64,000 nt of DNA, from assembly GCA_024637255.1 (NCBI GenBank), contig JAGXFO010000012.1, forward strand, positions 66,474 to 130,473, read 5' to 3'. The position numbers and the translations under genes were made by a program. Below are positions 58,961-64,000 of the stretch, one piece after another. Below the pieces are notes generated by a model. That model saw only the letters and a list, made by a program, of their open reading frames with translations, was not told the DNA's origin and did not search any database. This DNA is from Sulfurovum sp. (GTDB lineage Bacteria > Campylobacterota > Campylobacteria > Campylobacterales > Sulfurovaceae). How positions within the stretch are numbered: the stretch's first letter is position 1; the number at the start of each line of letters is the position of its first letter.

Positions 58961-60718
58961 TTATTTGCTCCAATGGATCTGTTTTGCTTTATATACTTTT
59001 GCATAACCCTCTAACAGTTTCTGATGTCTGTGAAAACCTTGTAGCCCAAGCCCCGGACTATGCAAGCCAAAAAAGGATTCTTTACCTTCCATGATATCTA
59101 TACACAGCGTCAGTGTATCTTCTCCATACATTTGCACCAAGGCATTTTTATACTGGATGTATGACTTTTCTTCGTCTAGCTTTATCTCTATCAAAGCATG
59201 TATGCATCGGTAGAATTTCTTTCTATCTTCTCCCATTTGACCTATGTGCAAACACCAGTTATGCCATTCATTTGCCTGCTCATACTCCTTGAGTGCCACA
59301 CATAGCATCGCTTTAAGCTCTCCTATCTGTAAGCTCTCCCACGCAGTTTTAGGGTCTGGCGCAACACCTATAAACTCTGCCACTTTTTGCATGTCATTAT
59401 ACTCTCCCTCATTCAGATCTTCCAGCATTTCCTGCCATTTGTTCTGTGTAAGATGCTTAAGGTTTAGTATACTTTCTCGAAAGCGTGCACCTTCGTTATT
59501 GTTACTCCATACCAGATCATCTACCGGATATATCTCAGACATACCGGGCACAATAATACGACAGGCATACACCATCAAGTGCTCATACTCTGCAATATAA
59601 ATATCATGTCCCAAGTCATGTATGGCTTCACTCAAATAGTCAAACTCACCTTGTGTGTCTAAGTCATGATTCCAGTCTACAAAATCATAGTCAGGGGTTT
59701 CTTTGAAGAAGTCATAAGAGAGTAAACCCGTAGCATTGATAAAATGTGTTTCCAGATTATCAGGGTCTGCAACTTCGTCTCTATTGAAACTGGGTGCCTG
59801 AAACTCATTCAAGTCATTGATTCCTGCGAGTTCTCTTCCCTGCAAAAGTTCAGTTACCGTTCTCTCAAGTGCCACCTCAAAACAAGGATGTGCCCCAAAA
59901 GAAGCAAAAACTGAAGCATCTTTTGGATTAATAAGCGTCACAGAAACAACAGGATACCTTCCCCCCAGTGATGCATCCGCTATACGCAAATGATATCCCT
60001 GCGCCACCAATGCATCCATGGATGATTTAATCTGAGGGAAGCGGTTAATGACTTCCTCGGGGATTTGAGGCAGACAAATACCTTCAGAGATAATTTTATT
60101 TTTCACATAACGTTCAAATATCTCTGACAAGGCTTGAACTCTAGCTTCATGCATCGTATTGCCTGAGGACATACCATTACTCACATAGAGATTGCCAATA
60201 ATGTTTACAGGAAAATAAATCTTTTCTGCATCACGTAAACGGGTAAATGGTAAAGCACAGATTCCCCGCTCCCCTGCACCTGAATTCAGATCAAATATCT
60301 GCTCAGGATGAAGTTCTTCATGCGGATCGTAATACTTCCAAAGTGTATTATCCAAAAGACCCTCTGGCATCTCATCAGATTCTATGGCAAACCAGCGTTC
60401 ATCGGGGTAATGCACAAACTCACTCTTGGAAAATGTTTCACCAAAATAATAATCTGCAAAAAAATAGTTACAGGATATTCTCTCAAAATATTCGCCCAAA
60501 GCACTCGCAAGAGAAGATTTACTGCAGGCTCCTTTTCCATTTGTAAACATCAGTCCACATTCTTGATCATGAATATGTACAGAATATACGTAAGGCACAG
60601 GGTTCAGTGACGATGCTTCTTCTATTTTAATGTCCAACACATCCAATTTGTCCAACATGGTTTGGATGGAAGATTCCAAATCCCTGTCTTTACCTTTTAT
60701 AAATGTCTTGCCTGTCAT
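58961..60718 (-). CDS. ycaO: YcaO-domain protein (RimO-associated type)
   Basis: 585 aa, matching E. coli YcaO (about 586 aa) in length and layout. The N-terminal YcaO ATPase domain (about 50-380) has GKGACSKSSLASALGEYFER, NGMSSGNTMHEARVQALSEIFERY and the ATP-binding Glu-rich helices; the C-terminal ~180 residues resemble a TPR-like region. YcaO proteins use ATP to activate amide backbones; this type is linked to beta-methylthiolation of ribosomal protein S12 with RimO. RimO is not in the window. No peptide precursor or dehydrogenase gene is nearby, which argues against a natural-product cluster. GATGGAGTCACCGT precedes the start. Confidence 0.88.
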   Translation of the reverse strand: MTGKTFIKGKDRDLESSIQTMLDKLDVLDIKIEEASSLNPVPYVYSVHIHDQECGLMFTNGKGACSKSSLASALGEYFERISCNYFFADYYFGETFSKSEFVHYPDERWFAIESDEMPEGLLDNTLWKYYDPHEELHPEQIFDLNSGAGERGICALPFTRLRDAEKIYFPVNIIGNLYVSNGMSSGNTMHEARVQALSEIFERYVKNKIISEGICLPQIPEEVINRFPQIKSSMDALVAQGYHLRIADASLGGRYPVVSVTLINPKDASVFASFGAHPCFEVALERTVTELLQGRELAGINDLNEFQAPSFNRDEVADPDNLETHFINATGLLSYDFFKETPDYDFVDWNHDLDTQGEFDYLSEAIHDLGHDIYIAEYEHLMVYACRIIVPGMSEIYPVDDLVWSNNNEGARFRESILNLKHLTQNKWQEMLEDLNEGEYNDMQKVAEFIGVAPDPKTAWESLQIGELKAMLCVALKEYEQANEWHNWCLHIGQMGEDRKKFYRCIHALIEIKLDEEKSYIQYKNALVQMYGEDTLTLCIDIMEGKESFFGLHSPGLGLQGFHRHQKLLEGYAKVYKAKQIHWSK

Positions 60719-60786
60719 ACGGTGACTCCATCATTTTATTTTCTATTCTCAAATATTTCTGTGCCTCTACTCTTAGCTTCTTTCTA

Positions 60787-61365
60787 TCATACTTTCTTCT
60801 TCTTTTGAGGCTTTTGAGGCTTAAAGCGATATCTTTTTGCAATATCTACAATAAAGCTGTCCCGTAAAAAATTGCGTCCTATGAGTATGGGGTAGGTATA
60901 GGCATCTCTATTATTCAAATTTACCTCAACAAGCTGAGAAACATCTCCTAGTGTAATACGCATTTTCACCACAAAACGGGTTTGCGGACTTTTGTGGTGA
61001 CGCTTGATTTGCACCGTACATATCACTTTTTTCTTTATGGTATATACTTTTTTGCCAGACACGCAGTCAAACCTTACCCACTGTTTGCCCTCGTGATAAA
61101 AAGGGGTGATATTTCGTGCGTCTATAGATGTTGTTTTCGCTCCGGTATCTATCCGTGCTTTCAAAACAATATTAGGGGGAACAAGTCTGACATTCTCAAC
61201 AGCACCTATAATCTTTTTTTTGACAATAGGTTTTTCTATAGGTTTTTCTACAGAAGTGTTTTGCTCCATGATATGTGCTGTATTTTCTTTAGCATCCATG
61301 AAGGTTACAGAGCACAATAAAAACATAACAAGCATGCCTAAGTGCCATCTCATTTTTAAATCCAC
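60787..61365 (-). CDS. Exported retropepsin-like (RimB/DUF785, 'ATP-dependent zinc protease') protein
   Basis: 192 aa with an N-terminal signal (about residues 1-25). The core reads IGAVENVRLVPPNIVLKARI, DTGAKTTSIDA (retroviral-type aspartic DTGA motif), then RFDCVSGKKVYTI and YPILIGRNFLRDSFIVD, typical of the RimB/DUF785 group. Despite the common name, the family is thought to be an aspartic-peptidase fold. A basic tail ends in KPQKKKKV. The start is GTG with GGAGAATAGCT upstream; an ATG four codons later is the alternative. An extended -10 (TGGTATAAT) lies 28 nt upstream. Confidence 0.8.
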   Translation of the reverse strand: MDLKMRWHLGMLVMFLLCSVTFMDAKENTAHIMEQNTSVEKPIEKPIVKKKIIGAVENVRLVPPNIVLKARIDTGAKTTSIDARNITPFYHEGKQWVRFDCVSGKKVYTIKKKVICTVQIKRHHKSPQTRFVVKMRITLGDVSQLVEVNLNNRDAYTYPILIGRNFLRDSFIVDIAKRYRFKPQKPQKKKKV

Positions 61366-61392
61366 AGCTATTCTCCATATAATATTTGCGGC

Positions 61393-61398
61393 ATTATA
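61393..61398 (-). promoter_or_regulatory. Extended -10 (TGGTATAAT) of the RimB-like gene
   Basis: Minus-strand TATAAT preceded by TGG, about 28 nt upstream of the GTG start, in the 115-bp gap to truC. The rest of the gap shows no gene. Confidence 0.5.
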
Positions 61399-61480
61399 CC
61401 ATAGGAAAAATCTTATGTAATTTGCATAGCATAATCTGGGACACTTTGTTTTATATTTTACAGCTCTCTAGGCCAGCTAT

Positions 61481-62227
61481 CTAATAAACAATATTTTTCC
61501 ATCCAAAATGTTCAAAAAGTCCACATAGTGCATCACTAACCGGGGCATCAATCACTAAAAATTCTTTGCTTACAGGATGCACAAAAGAGACTCTGCAAGA
61601 ATGCAATAAAAGCCGGTATATACCAAACTTCTCTCTAAAAAGAGTGTTATGCTCTCCTCTTCCGTGTTTAGTATCTCCAACTATGGGATGAAATATATGC
61701 TTCATATGACGTCTGAGTTGATGTTTTCTGCCTGTTTTAGGAAGAAGTTTAACCAGAGAGTAACGTGCAACCGGGTAACGGCTAACGGGAAAGGGCAGCT
61801 CCACTGTCGCTAAACGCTGAAAGTTGGTTTGCGCTTCTTGGGCTTCTTTTGTGACGCCTAGTTTTTTCTGCTCTTTAGTGTCCAGCATTTGCTTAAGCGG
61901 ATAGTCTATTTCTGAATTAGCTTCAGTAAAACCACGCACTACAGCGATATATTCTTTATGTACTTCAGAGGTACGAAAAAGCAGTGACAATGATTGGGCA
62001 ATTTGGGCACTGAGTCCAAAAATAAGTACTCCTGAGGTAGGCTTATCTAAACGGTGTACAGGGTAAACATATTGCCCTATCTGATCACGTATAAGTTGCA
62101 GTGCAAATCGTGTTTCATGTTTGTCTATAGGTGACTTATGCACGAGCAAACCTGAGGGTTTGTTAATGGCTACCAAATACTTATCCTGATAAAGTATTTC
62201 CAATGATGCTGTTTCTGTATTTTCCAT
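61481..62227 (-). CDS. truC: tRNA pseudouridine 65 synthase-like (RluA family)
   Basis: Pseudouridine synthase of 248 aa. The catalytic Asp lies in YPVHRLDKPTSGVLIFG. GRKHQLRRHMKHIFHPIVGD and GRGEHN are strongly TruC-like rather than RluA/C/D, supporting the tRNA U65 role. It starts one base inside a perfect 25-bp palindrome that contains TATAAT on this strand. The TATAAT (62238 to 62233) ends five bases before the ATG, so the mRNA is predicted to be leaderless. It is divergent from smpB. Confidence 0.88.
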   Translation of the reverse strand: MENTETASLEILYQDKYLVAINKPSGLLVHKSPIDKHETRFALQLIRDQIGQYVYPVHRLDKPTSGVLIFGLSAQIAQSLSLLFRTSEVHKEYIAVVRGFTEANSEIDYPLKQMLDTKEQKKLGVTKEAQEAQTNFQRLATVELPFPVSRYPVARYSLVKLLPKTGRKHQLRRHMKHIFHPIVGDTKHGRGEHNTLFREKFGIYRLLLHSCRVSFVHPVSKEFLVIDAPVSDALCGLFEHFGWKNIVY

Positions 62228-62252
62228 GGTGAATTATATGATATAATTCACC
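62228..62252. promoter_or_regulatory. Perfect palindrome forming a divergent truC/smpB promoter
   Basis: GGTGAATTATAT (62228-62239) and ATATAATTCACC (62241-62252) are exact reverse complements around a single G. Each arm contains TATAAT, one on each strand (62242-62247 plus, 62238-62233 minus). RNA polymerase could therefore start in both directions from one site. The plus TSS would be ~62254, about 25 nt before smpB; the minus TSS falls on the truC start codon. It may also be an operator for a dimeric regulator. Confidence 0.65.
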
Positions 62253-62279
62253 AAAAAGAGCATAGTCCAAAGGATAGCA

Positions 62280-62741
62280 GTGGGTATTAACATCGTAGCA
62301 CAAAACAAAAAAGCAAGACATGACTATGAAATACTTGAAAAATTTGAGGCAGGCATGGTACTGGTTGGGGCAGAGGTCAAAGCCCTACGGGCAAAACGTG
62401 CCAACCTTGCAGATTCTTTTTGTCGCTTTATTCAAGGCGAATTGTACCTCATGAATGCACACATTGCCCACCTTGAGACAACAGTGAAACACTACATTCC
62501 GGATACAAGAACACCCAGAAAACTGCTTTTACATAAAAAAGAATTGGAAAAACTCTATGTCAAAGTACACAAAGACGGTTACACCATAGTTCCACTCATG
62601 ATTTATTTTAATGAACGAAACTTAGTCAAAGTAAGTATCGCCATAGCAAAAGGTAAACAGCTCCACGACAAACGTGCAGACATGAAGGCCAAAACCCTTG
62701 ACCGTGAAGCCCAACAGTCTATAAAAAACAGAGAGTACTAA
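62280..62741 (+). CDS. smpB: SsrA-binding protein SmpB
   Basis: SmpB binds tmRNA and allows rescue of stalled ribosomes, with tagging of the nascent peptide. 153 aa. ARHDYEILEKFEAGMVLVGA, EVKALRAKRANLADSFCRF, NAHIAHL and YTIVPLMIYFNERNLVKV are canonical; the C-terminal tail (KQLHDKRADMKAKTLDREAQ) enters the ribosomal A-site. The start is GTG, with AAAGGATAGCA in front. HugZ-like gene follows at the stop codon. The tmRNA gene is not in this window. An SspB-like adaptor candidate is at 52766. Confidence 0.96.
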   Translation: MGINIVAQNKKARHDYEILEKFEAGMVLVGAEVKALRAKRANLADSFCRFIQGELYLMNAHIAHLETTVKHYIPDTRTPRKLLLHKKELEKLYVKVHKDGYTIVPLMIYFNERNLVKVSIAIAKGKQLHDKRADMKAKTLDREAQQSIKNREY

Positions 62742-63221
62742 ATGCAAAAACTTATAGAATTACTAGAAGACTACCAGAGTGTTGTATTGGCGACCATCTC
62801 AAACAATGGTTATCCATTTTCCTCTTATGCGCCTTTTTATTATGATGGTGAGAAAATATATATCTTCATTTCAAACATTGCCACCCATGCTAAAAATATG
62901 CAGGAAATACCTAGATCTTCTGCATTCTTCATAGAAGACGAAAGTAAAACACAGCAGATATTTGCAAGAAAACGTATCTCATTGCAGTGCGATGTTTACC
63001 TCATTGACAGAGACAATAACTCTTTTGAACCTATTATGAAAGCCTTTGTGGCCAAACGGGGAGAAATGCTCTCCATGCTTATGGGAATGAATGACTTTAA
63101 CCTTTATGTCCTTACACCTATATACGGCGAAGCAACCTTTGGTTTTGGTGAAGCCTATAACATAGGAGGAGAAAAAATGAATGAACTTGTGCCCAGAACA
63201 ACTACGGGCGGCCACAAATAA
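62742..63221 (+). CDS. HugZ-like PPOX-fold heme-binding protein
   Basis: 159 aa with a split-barrel FMN/heme fold: VVLATISNNGYPFSSYAPFYYD, KIYIFISNIATHAKNM and CDVYLIDRD near 85. The C-terminus FGFGEAYNIGGEKMNEL ending in TTTGGHK matches HugZ/ChuZ proteins, in which a C-terminal loop holds the heme. HugZ is a heme oxygenase in Helicobacter and Campylobacter; heme degradation is inferred, and other PPOX proteins bind flavin. It starts right after the smpB stop (TAAATG), so co-expression is likely. Confidence 0.75.
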   Translation: MQKLIELLEDYQSVVLATISNNGYPFSSYAPFYYDGEKIYIFISNIATHAKNMQEIPRSSAFFIEDESKTQQIFARKRISLQCDVYLIDRDNNSFEPIMKAFVAKRGEMLSMLMGMNDFNLYVLTPIYGEATFGFGEAYNIGGEKMNELVPRTTTGGHK

Positions 63222-63287
63222 CTTTGATAGTGGCCTGAAAATCAAGACAACGAATGAGCATAAAATTTACTTTTTCATATGCTATAA

Positions 63288-63839
63288 CTATTTTCTAAGT
63301 GAATTTTTTACTGTCCTGTAGAGATGTCTTATTTTCTCTATAAAAAGACTTTTATTGGAAAAGTAATTTTCTTTAAACGCTTTAATACGCACTTTAACCT
63401 GCATCAAACGCTCCATGGTCTTCTTGTGTATCTCACATGATTTTATCCAGTCAGTAGCCTTCATTAACCAGTCATATATCCATTTAAACCATCCAAACTG
63501 CATAAGCTTGTTTTCAGTCACTCTAAAAAGCCAAAAAGTAAATGCCGCTATAGGTATTTTAGAGATATACAGAGTCGTACCCAAAAGTACCTGCCCACTT
63601 ACAAATAAAATCCCCGCATAGATGCCAAATGCCTCCACCAGAACAAGCAAAATAACAAAAATGGCAAGTATAACAAAAGGGTTCACAGACTGTAGCCATA
63701 TTTCCGCCTTCTGAAGAATTTTAAGCGCATGAATAGCCTCATAGATAGGCTTAGCAATTCCCTCCCAGATTAGCTCTTCAAAAATGATGTATATCATGAC
63801 AATAAAAAGCTGTAAGAGCAAAATAAGTCTGTTCTTCAT
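63288..63839 (-). CDS. Hypothetical membrane protein
   Basis: Not recognised. About 183 aa with three to four predicted membrane helices (near LLLQLFIVMIYIIF, FVILAIFVILLVLVEAFGIYAG and IPIAAFTFWLF) and a long basic amphipathic C-terminal segment rich in Lys and Trp. I place the start at the ATG 63837-63839; the frame is open for 16 more codons with no better ribosome site. It resembles small conserved inner-membrane proteins of unknown role. It is flanked by the IS fragment. Confidence 0.55.
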   Translation of the reverse strand: MKNRLILLLQLFIVMIYIIFEELIWEGIAKPIYEAIHALKILQKAEIWLQSVNPFVILAIFVILLVLVEAFGIYAGILFVSGQVLLGTTLYISKIPIAAFTFWLFRVTENKLMQFGWFKWIYDWLMKATDWIKSCEIHKKTMERLMQVKVRIKAFKENYFSNKSLFIEKIRHLYRTVKNSLRK

Positions 63840-63913
63840 GGCTGAAAACATCGTGTGGTATATACTGCACCCCTTTGTCAAGACCATAAAAAAAGTTTTT
63901 TTATTCCCAGCAC

Positions 63914-64000
63914 CTAAGCTACCTTTAGTAGCATTGATTCATCTAAATTATTAACTACTTTGCAATAAGCCTCATGAGGAGTTTTGTATCCAATAGCTGA
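63914..64000 (-). mobile_element. 3' end of an IS3/IS150-like transposase, cut by the window edge
   Basis: The minus-strand frame from the edge reads SAIGYKTPHEAYCKVVNNL and ends at TAG (63914-63916). The YKTPHEAY pattern is typical of the C-terminus of IS3-family (rve integrase) transposases. Only 28 codons are in view, so the element, its ends and integrity cannot be judged. Confidence 0.55.

Noticed and set aside
58961..60718. YcaO gene as the core of a thiazole/oxazole-modified peptide cluster
   Set aside because: Length and tail match the E. coli YcaO type; no precursor peptide, dehydrogenase or transporter is nearby.
1..64000. CRISPR arrays, tRNA or rRNA genes, prophage
   Set aside because: No repeat-spacer array, cloverleaf sequence, rRNA-like segment or phage structural gene was seen.

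Overview
The window looks like a chromosome segment from a sulfur-oxidising member of the Campylobacterota (epsilonproteobacteria), most likely a Sulfurovum- or Sulfurimonas-type organism. The DNA is AT-rich. Gene orders typical of the phylum are present: rppH-lysC-hobA, tatB-tatC-queA, rnr-holA-rpsF-ssb-rpsR, mutS2-x-murC-dapC, and secF-secD-yajC divergent from lnt. HobA, a DnaA partner known only from this phylum, lies at the left edge. A flavocytochrome c/sulfide dehydrogenase-type flavoprotein points to sulfur metabolism. The genus is inference; the phylum is well supported.

Layout. 1-2325 (minus): rppH, lysC, hobA, with a ~116 bp direct-repeat-flanked insert between rppH and lysC. 2.4-7.4 kb (plus): hemW, tatB, tatC, queA and two NlpC/P60 lipoproteins. 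7.4-9.6 kb: a hybrid sensor kinase in which most phosphotransfer residues are missing. 9.8-15.6 kb: ruvX, a GH3 glycosidase, two tandem structured-RNA candidates, a thioredoxin, dprA, a DASS transporter and a divergent polysaccharide deacetylase. 15.7-18.2 kb: ilvC, nfeD and a stomatin-like gene. 18.2-20.8 kb is a decaying patch: an arylsulfatase remnant, an intact ppk2 and a frameshifted DUF4010 gene. 20.8-28.6 kb: an M15 peptidase, htpX, and the rnr/holA and rpsF/ssb/rpsR blocks split by fccB.

28.6-38.6 kb is a long minus-strand run: dapC, an unknown, murC, mutS2, a YfgM/BamB-like pair, a Xer-type recombinase, an unknown, coaX, hisG and a methyltransferase. 38.7-43.7 kb is an ovothiol operon (ovoA, a PLP C-S lyase, dacB). 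43.7-49.6 kb holds a DUF6394 gene, secF/secD/yajC, lnt and a CYTH-CHAD protein. 49.7-58.3 kb (plus, except one LysR gene) holds yidD, pyrC, a cysteine synthase, a class IV aminotransferase, an SspB-like protein, a UvrD-type helicase, truB and ispE. 58.3-64 kb holds a broken fatty-acid desaturase, a VF530 gene, ycaO, a RimB-like protein, truC and smpB on a palindromic divergent promoter, a HugZ-like protein, a membrane protein and the tail of an IS transposase.

The most interesting non-routine signals are: (i) two tandem ~95-nt hairpin RNAs with duplicated promoters and anti-Shine-Dalgarno-like CU-rich segments at 11.37-11.69 kb; (ii) the largely inactive phosphorelay protein; (iii) an SspB-like ClpXP-adaptor candidate; (iv) a perfect 25-bp palindrome carrying back-to-back -10 boxes, with other genes that appear leaderless; (v) the ovothiol operon. 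No tRNA, rRNA or CRISPR array was seen. All identifications come from reading motifs and family resemblance; no database search was run.
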